Source of the DNA: Pseudomonadota bacterium
Lineage (GTDB): Bacteria; Desulfobacterota; Binatia; Binatales; Binataceae
Length of the DNA stretch: 64,000 bases
Assembly (NCBI GenBank): GCA_021324755.1
Contig: JAJPIL010000004.1
Location: 123,516-187,515 of the forward strand
Direction: 5' to 3'
This document shows, piece after piece, positions 35,310 to 44,597 of this stretch. Position 1 is the first letter of the stretch; each line of letters starts with the position of its first letter. Below the pieces are notes generated by a model. That model did not search any database and was not told the origin of the DNA. It worked only from the letters and a program-made list of their open reading frames with translations. The translations under genes and the position numbers were made by a program.

Positions 35310-36212
35310 CTAGATAATCTTGTTTAGTGGGTATTCGATAATCCCCACCGCTCCGGCTTCAAGAAGTTTGGGAAACAGCTCTCGCACGACCTCCTCGTGA
35401 ATCACCGTTTCTACGGCAAACCACTCTTTGCCTTTAAGCGCTGGACTTGGATAAAGGCGGGAAACAGTGGGGGCTGTAATAGCCGGCAGAAGAGCGATCA
35501 CTCGGTCTAGATTTTCCCCAGCGACGTTCATCTTGATTCCTACTCTCGCTTCCGCATCCAGCGCGGCTCGCAACAGGACAGCGATTTGCCGTATCTTGGC
35601 TTGCTTCCAAGGGTCCGCCCACGCTGCCTTATTGGCGGCCAATTGCGGGCTCGAAGTTAGAAGTTCAGCCACGATTCGTAGGCGATTAGCTCGTATAGAG
35701 GAGCCGGTTTCGGTTACCTCCACGGCGGCGTCGACCAATCCTTCGGCGACCTTAGCTTCTGTCGCCCCCCAAGAAAATTCGACCTGGACGTCGATTCCCC
35801 TTTCCTTGAACACGCGGCGCGTAAAATTCACCATCTCGGTGGCGACGCGCTTGCCAGCTAAGTCTTCGAGCTGCTTGACCGGCGAATCTTGTGGGACGAC
35901 CACCACCCAGCGCGTGGGCGCGAGCGAAACCTTCGAGTAGACGAACCCCTCGACTTCGATCACGTCAGCTTCATTCTCGACGATCCAGTCATGACCGGTG
36001 ATACCCGCGTCGAGCGAGCCGTCAGCGATATAGCGCGGCATCTCCTGAGGTCGCAGCAAGCGGCAGGCAAGCGTCGGGTCGTCGATTTTCGGTATATACG
36101 AGCGACCATCGACCGAAATTCGCCATCCGGATTTACGCAAAAGTTCAAGCGTCTGGGCCTCTAGACTTCCCGTTGGAATTCCGAATTTAAGGACTCTTTG
36201 CTCCTGACTCAT
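35310..36212 (-). CDS. hisG: ATP phosphoribosyltransferase, long form
   Basis: First enzyme of histidine biosynthesis, joining ATP and PRPP. At 300 residues it is the long, homohexameric form with a C-terminal ACT-like regulatory domain (from about residue 215), so feedback inhibition by histidine is expected and no HisZ partner is needed. Signatures are LKFGIPTGSLEAQTLELL, DAGITGHDWIVE, VATEMVNFTRRVF and the PRPP loop DAAVEVTETGSSIRAN. It lies downstream of hisI on the same strand with a 141-base gap containing a direct repeat, and ends in an intrinsic terminator. Confidence 0.96.
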   Translation of the reverse strand: MSQEQRVLKFGIPTGSLEAQTLELLRKSGWRISVDGRSYIPKIDDPTLACRLLRPQEMPRYIADGSLDAGITGHDWIVENEADVIEVEGFVYSKVSLAPTRWVVVVPQDSPVKQLEDLAGKRVATEMVNFTRRVFKERGIDVQVEFSWGATEAKVAEGLVDAAVEVTETGSSIRANRLRIVAELLTSSPQLAANKAAWADPWKQAKIRQIAVLLRAALDAEARVGIKMNVAGENLDRVIALLPAITAPTVSRLYPSPALKGKEWFAVETVIHEEVVRELFPKLLEAGAVGIIEYPLNKII

Positions 36213-36223
36213 CGCTAATTCGC

Positions 36224-36249
36224 GCTAACGTTTTTTGGCTAACGTTTTT
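36224..36249. repeat. Direct repeat GCTAACGTTTTT just upstream of hisG
   Basis: GCTAACGTTTTTT (36224-36236) is repeated as GCTAACGTTTTT (36238-36249) with a 14-base period, starting 12 bases before the hisG start. On the hisG strand this reads as two AAAAACGTTAGC units. The position is suited to an operator or a mRNA leader element, or it could be a slippage duplication. Confidence 0.5.
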
Positions 36250-36353
36250 AAGGACAACCTTCCAATACCCTAGCGCCGCGCGACCTAGAAATCTCCGAAA
36301 TCACGCGCGCAAGACAAAGTCGTCTCTCGAGCCGTTGAAACTAGGGCCGCAAT

Positions 36354-36809
36354 TTATACGTCCGCAGAATCTTTGTGCCCCGGGCCAGGAGGTTTTTTAT
36401 GCCCGTAGCCGGGGCCGTATTTGGCAGGGTCGACCTTACGTGGCTCCGCCACCTTCCACTGGCCTTGACTGGCGACGCGGAAAAAGCAGCTTTCGTAGCC
36501 TTCAGCGCAGGCCACGCCGTCGCCCACTTGGTCGACGCGAAGCAGGATCGTATCGCCGTCACAATCCAGACGGATTTCGCGCACTATTTGATAGTTACCT
36601 GACTCTTCTCCCTTTCGCCAAAGCTTTTTGCGCGATCGCGAGTAATAGCAGGCCCGGCCACTCCTTAGGGTTTCTTCGAAAGCTTCGCGATTCATGTATG
36701 CTACCATCAATAGGCGGCCGGTCGAAAAATCCTGCGTAATTACTGGAACCAGGCCGTTGCCTTTGCCGAAATCGATAGCGTCGCTTAAGCTGCTGTTCAT
36801 ATAACGCAC
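36354..36809 (-). CDS. hisI: Phosphoribosyl-AMP cyclohydrolase
   Basis: Third step of histidine biosynthesis, opening the adenine ring of PR-AMP; zinc enzyme, cytoplasmic. The core [39 protein letters not shown] and the metal site [14 protein letters not shown] plus [12 protein letters not shown] are intact. It is 151 residues, the single-domain form without HisE. The C-terminus has a short Gly/Pro/Lys-rich tail. The start may be ATG 36809 or the ATG three codons later. It is divergent from lpxD and upstream of hisG. Confidence 0.95.
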   Translation of the reverse strand: MRYMNSSLSDAIDFGKGNGLVPVITQDFSTGRLLMVAYMNREAFEETLRSGRACYYSRSRKKLWRKGEESGNYQIVREIRLDCDGDTILLRVDQVGDGVACAEGYESCFFRVASQGQWKVAEPRKVDPAKYGPGYGHKKPPGPGHKDSADV

Positions 36810-36918
36810 AAGCTAGACATACGCCCTTGCGGCACGGAAAGTGGGTTTTCTGATATCATCCGTGAAACGTCTACCCAGTTCAACCTTCGAACCTTTGGGC
36901 CACCAGTAGGCAATCGCC

Positions 36919-37929
36919 ATGAAGTTAGGAGAGATAGCCGAGAGGCTTGGCCTCACGCTCCGCGGCGATCCCCAGCGGGAAGTGAGCGAGCCGTCAGCGC
37001 TTGAGACCGCCGGGCCTGAGAGCCTAACGTTCGTTGTCGCGCGCAAGTACCTTGCACTTTTGCGCGGCCGGCAGCCCGGTGCCGTAATCGTTCCGTCCGA
37101 GCTCGCCGATCAGATCGAGGCGCCGGTGCTAATCAGCTCAAATCCCTATGCAGACTTCGCCCGGGCGATGGAGCTTTTTTTTCCGACGCGGCGACCTAGC
37201 GCTGGGATACATCCTACAGCGATAATCGAGCCTGGAGCAACAATCGGCGAAGGCTCATGGGTTGGGCCTTACTGCGTAATCGGCGCTCAGTCGCGCATCG
37301 GACGCAATGCGGTGATTTATCCTCATGTCACGATTTACGCGGGCGCGCGAATCGGTGACGACTTTTTGTGCCACAGCAACGTGACGATTCGCGACAACGT
37401 CGAGATCGGCAACCGCGTTACGATCCACAACGGTGCTGTCATCGGCTCAGAAGGTTTCGGTTTTGTCGAGCGCGACGGAGAACTGGTCAAAATTCCCCAG
37501 AAGGGGCGCGTCGTGATCGAGGACGACGTGGAAATCGGTGCCAACGTAACGATCGATCGTGCTACGCTTGGCGTAACGATTATTCGGCGCGGCGTGAAGT
37601 TGGACAATCTCGTTCATATCGGTCATAACTGTGACGTTGGCGAACATTCGCGCTTCGCAGCCCTGAGCGGACTAGCCGGGTCGGTACGGGTTGGCCCTTG
37701 GTGCGAGTTCGGCGGTCAGACGGGCTGCGCTGACCACGTGAAGATCGGCGAAAGAGTGCGAGTCGCTGCCCAGTCGGGTATTCACGGCGACCTTGCCGAC
37801 GGCTCGACGGTCGGCGGGACACCAGCGGTCGACATTCGATTATGGCGGCGGATGTCGGCAGTGATGCACAGATTGCCCGACCTGTGGCATCGGCTCCGGT
37901 TGATTGAGCGGTTGATGGGGCTTAAATGA
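36919..37929 (+). CDS. lpxD: UDP-3-O-acylglucosamine N-acyltransferase LpxD
   Basis: Third step of lipid A synthesis, adding the N-linked acyl chain from acyl-ACP. An N-terminal uridine-binding domain (residues 1-95, with ESLTFVVARKYLALL) is followed by a left-handed beta-helix of hexapeptide repeats. The catalytic His is H236 in VHIGHNCDVG. A C-terminal helix ends the 336-residue protein. Its presence shows an LPS-type outer membrane. It stands apart from other lpx genes here and is divergent from hisI. Confidence 0.96.
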   Translation: MKLGEIAERLGLTLRGDPQREVSEPSALETAGPESLTFVVARKYLALLRGRQPGAVIVPSELADQIEAPVLISSNPYADFARAMELFFPTRRPSAGIHPTAIIEPGATIGEGSWVGPYCVIGAQSRIGRNAVIYPHVTIYAGARIGDDFLCHSNVTIRDNVEIGNRVTIHNGAVIGSEGFGFVERDGELVKIPQKGRVVIEDDVEIGANVTIDRATLGVTIIRRGVKLDNLVHIGHNCDVGEHSRFAALSGLAGSVRVGPWCEFGGQTGCADHVKIGERVRVAAQSGIHGDLADGSTVGGTPAVDIRLWRRMSAVMHRLPDLWHRLRLIERLMGLK

Positions 37930-38049
37930 AGGTTGTTCAGAACAGCGTTCTGGGCGATTTTGGCCAATTGAGCCGACCAACGGCAGCGCGAGCAATTAAA
38001 CGACGTACCTATACGTGCTATTAGGGCTTAAGTCTAGGTCGGCGAAGCG

Positions 38050-38895
38050 ATGATAGAATCGCTCAACAGTTTTATACGCTGGTTTGCGCCGTGGTCGTTA
38101 CTGGCCGTAGTTTTGACGGCTTGCCAGAAAAAGTCGCCGCCCGCGGCAACGGTTGAGCCGCGGATTCGGCCGTTCGACTTTCAGGTCCAAAGCGGCACGG
38201 GTGTCTTCCAAATCGACGGCTATATCGCGCTTGTTCCCTCTCCAGGCAGAAAACCAGCGCTGCTTATCGTCAACCCTGAAACGGGGAATGCCAGACGCTG
38301 TATACAGTCGTCGCTATGGCTGAGCTCGCTCGATATTCAGGTTGCCTGTATTAGCTTGCCGGGTTCGGGCGCTTCTTCTGGCCCGGGACGCTGGGTGGGA
38401 CCGCAGGCCGTCTTGGCAGTGAGGCGAGCGTTGAGCCTGCTTGCTGAGCGCTCAGACGTCGATCCAAGCCGGCTCGCCGTATGGGGTAGCGCCAATGGAG
38501 CGCTGGCGGCCGGATTAGCTATGGATTTTCAGCCACAGATGCGCGCGATAATCCTGCAGTCCGGCACCTACGATATGCTGAGACTTTGGCCTGTGGCACC
38601 GCTGATGGTTAAGCTCAAAATTCTGCATCAGGTTTGGCCGAGTCGAAAGGCGCTCGATGAGCGCAGCGTTTTGGCGCACTTGCCGGCACGGCTGAATTTA
38701 AGCGTGCTTATTTTGCATGGCGAAAACGACCGCCAAAGCCCGGCCTCCCAAGCCAAATTGCTGGAAGAAGCGTTAAAAGAGCGCGGTGCGTATGTCAAAG
38801 CTTATTACTTCGCTGACGCGGGACATCAACTCGGCAACCGAGTTGACCAATTGGTAAAAGAGTTTTTGCGCGAGCGCTTGCTCGGCGAAAGCTGA
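38050..38895 (+). CDS. Predicted lipoprotein alpha/beta hydrolase
   Basis: A 281-residue exported protein with a signal sequence ending in the lipobox LTAC (Cys near residue 25), so it is probably a lipid-anchored periplasmic or outer-membrane protein. The body is an alpha/beta hydrolase: the nucleophile elbow is VWGSANGALAAG (GxSxG, Ser in GSANG). The acid is Asp in HGENDRQSP and the His is in FADAGHQLGN, matching the prolyl-oligopeptidase/dienelactone-hydrolase-like layout. The substrate is unknown. It follows lpxD by 120 bases. Confidence 0.8.
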   Translation: MIESLNSFIRWFAPWSLLAVVLTACQKKSPPAATVEPRIRPFDFQVQSGTGVFQIDGYIALVPSPGRKPALLIVNPETGNARRCIQSSLWLSSLDIQVACISLPGSGASSGPGRWVGPQAVLAVRRALSLLAERSDVDPSRLAVWGSANGALAAGLAMDFQPQMRAIILQSGTYDMLRLWPVAPLMVKLKILHQVWPSRKALDERSVLAHLPARLNLSVLILHGENDRQSPASQAKLLEEALKERGAYVKAYYFADAGHQLGNRVDQLVKEFLRERLLGES

Positions 38896-39177
38896 CACAA
38901 GCCCAAGAGCCATCGAGCAAGCTTGCGCCATCCCCTCCGGTTACACTTTTCAATCACGTCGCTAAAGGTCTATCCAGGACCGCCTGCTCTTTAGCTTGAC
39001 CAAAGCGCCACAAACGTTAACTTTGGGGTTTGCCTAGCAAAGGGGGGCTTATCTCGAGCATTTCGGCGCTAGACAGCTTTCGACACTTAACCGTGTTTTA
39101 CGCCTACGTTGACCTGGTGCGATAACCTATTTAGACTTAAGACAAATTTTTGATGCCCGGCCAGTTTGCAAAGTGCG

Positions 39178-40206
39178 ATGGCAGACTACCTCGACCTAGC
39201 CATAGCGAAGCTGCAAAGCGTGCTCGACGATTACGACTTGGGTCGGGTTGCTAGAATCGGTACCCTGCAGTGCACCGGCGCCGACAGCCGATTCCTTTTC
39301 ACCACGACCAGCGGGGAGTTTTTGCTTAAATTGTCCAACGCGGCGCGGGAGCACGAACTAAAGCGCGAGATCGAACTTTTGGTCTTTCTCTCCCGCCATT
39401 CTTTTCCGTGTGTTACGCCGCTTGCAGACCGCTACGGACGGTTTTATCGAGACCATGCCGACCGGTGTCTGTCGATTTACCAGTGTCCGACGGGTGCGAC
39501 CGTCGCCGTGAACGATTTGAACTGCGAACAGCTCAAGGAAGCTGGCAAGGCGCTCGCCCATCTGCATCTCATCGGCAAATCTTACAAGAAGACGATCGAT
39601 GCACGCTCGAGCTTTGAACAAGTAGCCGAATTATACTGGCTGATACGCCCGCGGCTGCCCTCGTTTTTCGGTAAGATCTGCCGGCTGCTCGACGAAGAAT
39701 TCGACCATTTGCGCCGATTCCTTGAACAACGTTTGCCGCGGGGGCTTATCCATGGCGCGTTGTTTGCAGACCGCCTACTGTTTCGTGGCGACCGCTTGAC
39801 ATCGATCATCGCCTTTGATTCAGCGACCCGCGGCAAATTCATCACCGACCTGGCTACGGCGGTCAACGCCCTTTGTTTCGTCGACGAAAGCTATAAAGTC
39901 GAACGCTTTCGTTGCCTTACGGCCGGTTATGAGTCAGTTCGTGCGCTTTCCTTAAGCGAATGGGATGCTTTTCCGAACGAACTTCGATTTTCAGCGCTCC
40001 GCCTTACAGTAACTGCCATCGCCGACTGGTTGCGCAGTGACAACGGAGTTAGGGCGAATGACCAGTTCCAAACTTTTCTCGACCGTCTGCGCGTGCTGCG
40101 ACGAGAAAAATCGGGCGGAATGGAAGAGCTGTTGATGGCGATGGCGACCGGGTATGATTATCGCAGATACCAAAAAGTTAAACTTGCGGAAAAGAACTAC
40201 CCGTAG
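39178..40206 (+). CDS. Homoserine-kinase (ThrB2)-like protein, predicted pseudokinase
   Basis: A 342-residue protein with the complete aminoglycoside-phosphotransferase-like fold of type II homoserine kinase. This shows in the start YLDLAIAKLQSVLDDYDLG, the strand FLLKLSN, LGKALAHLHLIGKSY-like segment, and the C-terminal GVRANDQF. The active site is changed: the family motif HGDLFxDN reads HGALFADR (Asp to A194, Asn to R199), and the metal-binding IDF motif reads IAF (Asp to A212). Without the catalytic Asp and both metal ligands, phosphotransfer is unlikely. The frame is intact, so a regulatory or binding role is inferred. TTG 39166 is a poorer start. Confidence 0.8.
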   Translation: MADYLDLAIAKLQSVLDDYDLGRVARIGTLQCTGADSRFLFTTTSGEFLLKLSNAAREHELKREIELLVFLSRHSFPCVTPLADRYGRFYRDHADRCLSIYQCPTGATVAVNDLNCEQLKEAGKALAHLHLIGKSYKKTIDARSSFEQVAELYWLIRPRLPSFFGKICRLLDEEFDHLRRFLEQRLPRGLIHGALFADRLLFRGDRLTSIIAFDSATRGKFITDLATAVNALCFVDESYKVERFRCLTAGYESVRALSLSEWDAFPNELRFSALRLTVTAIADWLRSDNGVRANDQFQTFLDRLRVLRREKSGGMEELLMAMATGYDYRRYQKVKLAEKNYP

Positions 40207-40563
40207 TTCAGGCGATTCTACGAATTGTCGCGTTTAGTGTCTCAATTTACTCACTCTGGGGTATGTTTATCGGGATCGCTGAGTTATAGCGTACGGTGCT
40301 CGGCAGGGCTTAGACGCTGAAGGCGACGGACGACAAAACGTAGCAAAGCCCGAGGATGGCCTTGAAGGTTGATTTTGAGCAAAACTGCAAGGGTGGCATT
40401 GCTTCGATCGACAACAGCCCGCCTTCTTGGCGCAAGCGAGTCGCCCTTTCCGCGCTTTGTTCGTGAAAAAGCTTCGATTTTCTTCGCCAATGTCACACAA
40501 TGTGACGTCCGGTGCAACCGTCCGAGCATTGATCTATCAAACCATCCAAGCAAGCAGTAAAAA
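40207..40563. other. Gene-free gap upstream of metF
   Basis: This 357-base region shows no convincing gene; frames on both strands are short and lack ribosome sites. It holds one clean palindrome (40492-40506) close to the metF start. I looked for a SAM or cobalamin riboswitch signature and did not see one. Confidence 0.5.
40492..40506. promoter_or_regulatory. Palindrome GTCACA-N3-TGTGAC upstream of metF
   Basis: GTCACA and TGTGAC are perfect inverted repeats around CAA, 57 bases before the metF GTG. The short spacing and position suit a dimeric repressor or activator site. It does not match the MetJ box or the CRP arrangement (TGTGA-N6-TCACA). The regulator is unknown. Confidence 0.4.
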
Positions 40564-41484
40564 GTGACACACCTAGCAGACCAGCTGCGATCAGGATCGC
40601 TGACTTTATGGCTCGAGGTGGCCCCTCCGCGAGGTGTCAACACTCAATCGTTGCTCGAGCGGCTCAGTGTGCTCAAAGGTCACGTTGACGCTATTAACTT
40701 GACCGACAACGCCTTGGGCAAAGTCAAAATGTCGGCGCTGGTATTCGCGTCAATCGTGCAGCGAGAGCTCGGTATCCCTACCGTGCTTAACTTCTCCTGC
40801 CGGGACCGCAATTTGCTTGCGCTCAAGGCCGACTTGCTTGGTGCCGGTGCAATTGGAGTAGCAGCGGTGGTAGCGCTTACCGGAGATAAGCTTGTTCCTG
40901 CCACCAGCCCTGACGGCGCTCCGTCGCCGAAGGCGGTCCATGACGTCGACGCGATAGGTCTGCTTAAAATCATTGCCGAGCTTAATCGAGGCGAAATCGG
41001 CGAAGTTAAACCGCTCAAGTCACCGCCTAAACTGCTTGCTGGTGCGGTGGCGAATCCAAATCGTAAAGACTTATCTCGCGAGCTCGATTTGCTTGCTCGC
41101 AAGGTCGAGGCGGGGGCGCAATTCGTGATGACGCAACCGGTCTTCGACTACGATACAGCTGCAAGTTTCGCTGCGCGCGCAAAAACTGTGGGCGTTCCGG
41201 TCATTTTGGGAATTCTTCCGATCAAACGCGCTCAAATGGCACAATACATTGCGACAAAAATTAAGGATCTCGCTTCCGCGCGAAGTTACCTGGAAAGCTA
41301 TGCTTTGCTCGATCCGGAGCAGGCACGTGCTCGCTCGATCGAGCACAATCTTGAGCTGATGACTCGTCTTGCCTCTGAGGTCGCCGGCTTCAATATTATG
41401 AGCGGGGGCGGGCCTTCGCTGGCTATAGAGCTCGCGCTTAAGTTCAACGCCTTACGCCGAAATTTCGAGCGTAAATCAGATTAA
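40564..41484 (+). CDS. metF: Methylenetetrahydrofolate reductase
   Basis: Flavoprotein that reduces 5,10-methylene-THF to 5-methyl-THF for methionine synthesis and C1 metabolism. The 306-residue TIM barrel has the catalytic Glu in WLEVAPPRGVN, the folate/flavin segments INLTDNALG and LNFSCRDRNLLALKADLLG, VVALTGDKL, and the substrate loop QFVMTQPVFDYD. It resembles the more divergent MetF-like group seen outside Enterobacteria, so the electron donor (NADH or a partner protein) is open. Start is GTG 40564 with a palindrome just upstream; folE follows after 137 bases. Confidence 0.88.
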   Translation: MTHLADQLRSGSLTLWLEVAPPRGVNTQSLLERLSVLKGHVDAINLTDNALGKVKMSALVFASIVQRELGIPTVLNFSCRDRNLLALKADLLGAGAIGVAAVVALTGDKLVPATSPDGAPSPKAVHDVDAIGLLKIIAELNRGEIGEVKPLKSPPKLLAGAVANPNRKDLSRELDLLARKVEAGAQFVMTQPVFDYDTAASFAARAKTVGVPVILGILPIKRAQMAQYIATKIKDLASARSYLESYALLDPEQARARSIEHNLELMTRLASEVAGFNIMSGGGPSLAIELALKFNALRRNFERKSD

Positions 41485-41621
41485 AGTGGGGCAGGCAGAA
41501 CTCGACTTTTGGGTTGCAAGCTTAGCGGCAGTCTCTTGCAGTACAAAGGCTTTGTTCGACGAGCTTCGTTTGCGCAGCCTAAGGCCAGCGCTAAATTCGC
41601 CTTTCCGAGGACCAATCGCTT

Positions 41622-42191
41622 ATGGCTTTCGATTCACAACGAGCGCAACAGGCCGTACGAGTGTTGCTCGAACTTTTGGGCGAAGACCCAGAGCGCGAGG
41701 GTTTGCGGCGTACGCCCGAGCGGGTAGTCAGGGCCCTAAAGTTCCTCACCAAGGGCTATAACGAAGACCCCAAAGAAGTAATCAACGGCGCGCTGTTTGT
41801 CGAAGACTACCAGGAAATGATCGTTTGCAAGGACCTCGACTTCTACTCCCTTTGCGAACATCACCTTCTCCCCTTCATGGGCAAAGCGCACGTCGCATAT
41901 ATTCCCCGCAACCGGATCGTCGGGCTCTCGAAAATCGCCCGGTTGGTCGAAATTTATGCGCGCCGTTTGCAACTTCAAGAGCGCTTGACCACCCAGATTG
42001 CCAACACGATAGCCGAGCAACTAGACCCGTTAGGCGTCGCCGTGGTACTTGAAGCCGAGCACTTATGCATGCGTATGCGGGGCGTCGAAAAGCAGAATTC
42101 CGTCGTCACCACTTCGGCAATGCTCGGACTGTTTCAGACAAAGCTTGAGACGCGACAAGAGTTGATGAACCTTCTGACCAAACATCGATAA
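41622..42191 (+). CDS. folE: GTP cyclohydrolase I, type 1
   Basis: Converts GTP to dihydroneopterin triphosphate, the first step of folate (and biopterin) synthesis. The 189-residue protein has the zinc site residues in LCEHHLLPF (Cys and His) and HLCMRMRGV (Cys). It also has [13 protein letters not shown] near the N-terminus and the [20 protein letters not shown] segment. Length and motifs are normal for the decameric enzyme. Its placement after metF fits a folate/C1 theme, although the genes are not tightly packed. Confidence 0.97.
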   Translation: MAFDSQRAQQAVRVLLELLGEDPEREGLRRTPERVVRALKFLTKGYNEDPKEVINGALFVEDYQEMIVCKDLDFYSLCEHHLLPFMGKAHVAYIPRNRIVGLSKIARLVEIYARRLQLQERLTTQIANTIAEQLDPLGVAVVLEAEHLCMRMRGVEKQNSVVTTSAMLGLFQTKLETRQELMNLLTKHR

Positions 42192-42350
42192 GACCTTCAA
42201 GGCGCATTTTTTGGGCCGTCGCGCTTCGCCAGGCCGAAGAAACGGGTCGACGCTCGGAGCTGCTAGTTGCTATTAGTTTTCTAACTAGGCCGCGAACTGA
42301 CCTGGTTAGTTGAACTATCTGCGCGGCAGCACACTTTACGGAGCCCTTTT

Positions 42351-43070
42351 ATGGCCAAAATGGAGCGAGATGACGCTTCATCTCAAGCTTCGCCGGAAAA
42401 CTTAAACGCCTTGGGAGAGCATGCGCTAAGTTATATCGAACCCGGTTTCACCGTCGGCATCGGAACCGGTCGTGCCGCTTCCGCCTTTATCCGGGCGCTG
42501 GGGCGCAGCGCGATAAAGGTTCGAGCGGTTCCCACCTCTGAGGAGAGCGCTGCGCTTGCACGCCAGATGGGGATCGAGCTTTGCCCGCTCAAAGGCGAGA
42601 TCGACATCGCCGTGGACGGAGCTGACGAGGTCGACCCCCAGCTCAATCTGATCAAGGGTTACGGCGGCGCTCTTTTGCGCGAGAAAGTCGTCGCTGCCGC
42701 GTCGCGCTACTACGTCATTCTCGTCGGCGAGGAGAAGCTCGTGACTCGACTAGGCGAGCGCGGCTTGGTGCCGGTCGAAGTTTTACCATTTGCCGTCGAC
42801 CTGTGCATCAGCCGTATCAGCGCTCTTGGCCTCCGCCCCAGGCTTCGCGTCGACAACGCTGGCAAGGAATTTTTCACCGACAACGGCAATCTGATTTTGG
42901 ATTGCGTGGTCGATCCGATCGCCGACCCAGAAAATCTCGACCGCCAATTGAGGGCGATTCCGGGCGTCCTTGGTACAGGGCTGTTTATCAACATGGCCCA
43001 CGAAGTATTGGTTTGTCGACGTGACGGACAGCTGACTACGCTTAAACGTAATGCTCGACTGGGGAATTGA
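42351..43070 (+). CDS. rpiA: Ribose-5-phosphate isomerase A
   Basis: Interconverts ribose 5-phosphate and ribulose 5-phosphate in the pentose phosphate pathway. At 239 residues it has the signatures VGIGTGRAASAFI, AVPTSEESAALA, the catalytic DGADEVDPQLNLIKGYGGAL (split here as DGADEVD and KGYGGALLREK) and GNLILDCVVDPI. The TTG start of the next gene overlaps its stop codon by 4 bases, so rpiA and the glycerate kinase gene are translationally coupled. Confidence 0.96.
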   Translation: MAKMERDDASSQASPENLNALGEHALSYIEPGFTVGIGTGRAASAFIRALGRSAIKVRAVPTSEESAALARQMGIELCPLKGEIDIAVDGADEVDPQLNLIKGYGGALLREKVVAAASRYYVILVGEEKLVTRLGERGLVPVEVLPFAVDLCISRISALGLRPRLRVDNAGKEFFTDNGNLILDCVVDPIADPENLDRQLRAIPGVLGTGLFINMAHEVLVCRRDGQLTTLKRNARLGN

Positions 43071-44452
43071 ATCAAGCGACGGACGCGAAAACCGTGGATT
43101 GTGTCGCGCGCCAGAACTTGGAGCAGATTTACCAGGAGGCTATCGAGGCGTTGGCGCCGCGTGCGATTGTTCCCCAGGTGCTGGCTGGCGAAGCGAAGGG
43201 GGCGCGAGCGGTGCCGGAAATTCTTGCCGCAGCGGGTCGCCTTCGCGCACTTGTGGTCGGCAAGGCGGCTTTTGGGATGGCTCTAGCGCTTGCCGAGCTA
43301 TGTCCGGACAAACTCAAGGCTCTGCTCGCGATTGTCCCCCATAATGCTGGTCTTCAGTTGAGCGCGTCGCTGAAGGTAATCTCGGCGGCTCGACCCCCCG
43401 ATAAGCCTCTGCACTTTGCGGTGATCGAATCGTCGCATCCCCTACCAGACCAAAGTTCAGTCAAGGCGGCGAAGGCGGCCTTGGATTTTGTCGGGTCTGC
43501 CGAGCAGGATGAAGCGGTGATACTCGCGATAAGCGGCGGCGCCTCGGCGATGATGGCTGCGCCGGTGCAAGGGGTAACTCTCGAAGACAAAGTGGCCGTG
43601 ACCCGGATGTTATTGCGCGCCGGTGCCTCGATCCACGAACTGAATATCGTCCGCAAGCACATCTCGGCGGTTAAAGGTGGACGGCTCTTGCAAAGGTTTA
43701 AAGGCCAAGCGATGGTCGTGCTTGCGATGTCGGACGTGATTGACAATGACCCGGCAACGATTGGTTCAGGACCGGCTTGCGGTGACCCGACTACCTTTCG
43801 TCAAGCGCGCGAAGTGCTCGAGCGATACAGCCTTTGGGGTGAAACGCCGCAGTCGGTGCGCAACGTGATAGAGCGAGGAATCGCAGGGCTGGTTGAAGAA
43901 ACGCTCAAGCCCAACGACCCTCTCGTGCAGAAAGTGACGTACGTGATAGCAGGCGACAATTCGACCGCAGTGGAAGCTGCAAGGGCGTCTGCAAGAAAAC
44001 TAGGCTACAACGACACCGGATGGCGCATCCTCAGCGGCGAAGCGCGCGAGGTGGGCGCACAGTTTGGCGAATTTCTGGCGGGTCTCGACGGCGAAAGGCG
44101 ATGCGTCGTAACCGGCGGCGAGACGGTCGTAACCGTGCGCGGTGATGGCCGAGGCGGCAGGGCGCAGGAGCTTGCTCTTGCCTGCGCGCTCGCCCTTCAT
44201 CGAAAGGCAAAAGGACGCCGTATCGCGGTACTCAGCGCAGGAAGCGATGGAATAGACGGACCCACCGACGCCGCGGGCGCATTCGCAACTTCCACAACTG
44301 TCGCCGAAGCCTTAGAACGCGGCCTTGAAGCCCAAGACTTCTTGAAACGAAATGACGCTTATACCTTTTTTTCTCAAATGGACGCGCTCTATAAGCCCGG
44401 GCCAACCGGCGTCAACGTCGCAGACCTTCTGCTTGCACTGGTAAACTATTAG
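43067..44452 (+). CDS. Glycerate 2-kinase (MOFRL family)
   Basis: A 461-residue class II glycerate kinase (GckA/TtuD type) that phosphorylates D-glycerate, usually to 2-phosphoglycerate. The N-terminal DUF4147 domain has VVGKAAFGMALALAEL, SSHPLPDQSSV, AISGGASAMMAAP and IVRKHISAVKGGRLL. The C-terminal MOFRL domain has VVTGGETVVTVRGDGRGG, AQELALACAL and SDGIDGPTDAAGAF. Such enzymes work in the glyoxylate/serine-cycle and sugar-acid pathways. The TTG at 43067 overlaps the rpiA stop; internal GTG starts near 43097 are alternatives. Confidence 0.92.
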   Translation: MNQATDAKTVDCVARQNLEQIYQEAIEALAPRAIVPQVLAGEAKGARAVPEILAAAGRLRALVVGKAAFGMALALAELCPDKLKALLAIVPHNAGLQLSASLKVISAARPPDKPLHFAVIESSHPLPDQSSVKAAKAALDFVGSAEQDEAVILAISGGASAMMAAPVQGVTLEDKVAVTRMLLRAGASIHELNIVRKHISAVKGGRLLQRFKGQAMVVLAMSDVIDNDPATIGSGPACGDPTTFRQAREVLERYSLWGETPQSVRNVIERGIAGLVEETLKPNDPLVQKVTYVIAGDNSTAVEAARASARKLGYNDTGWRILSGEAREVGAQFGEFLAGLDGERRCVVTGGETVVTVRGDGRGGRAQELALACALALHRKAKGRRIAVLSAGSDGIDGPTDAAGAFATSTTVAEALERGLEAQDFLKRNDAYTFFSQMDALYKPGPTGVNVADLLLALVNY

Positions 44453-44597
44453 CGAGACTCGTCATAACGCCTGGTAGAGAGCTTACAGCGCTCGGGCCGG
44501 GCGATTGAAGAATTAGCCAAATAAGCTCGGGTTTCCTTGTGAGCTTCGCGTTCAGCGAAAACCGAATCATATGGAACAATATTTTTGAGAGACGCCT

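Noticed and set aside
40207..40563. Possible SAM or cobalamin riboswitch upstream of metF
   Set aside because: None of the conserved core sequences of these riboswitches was found; only a short palindrome is visible.
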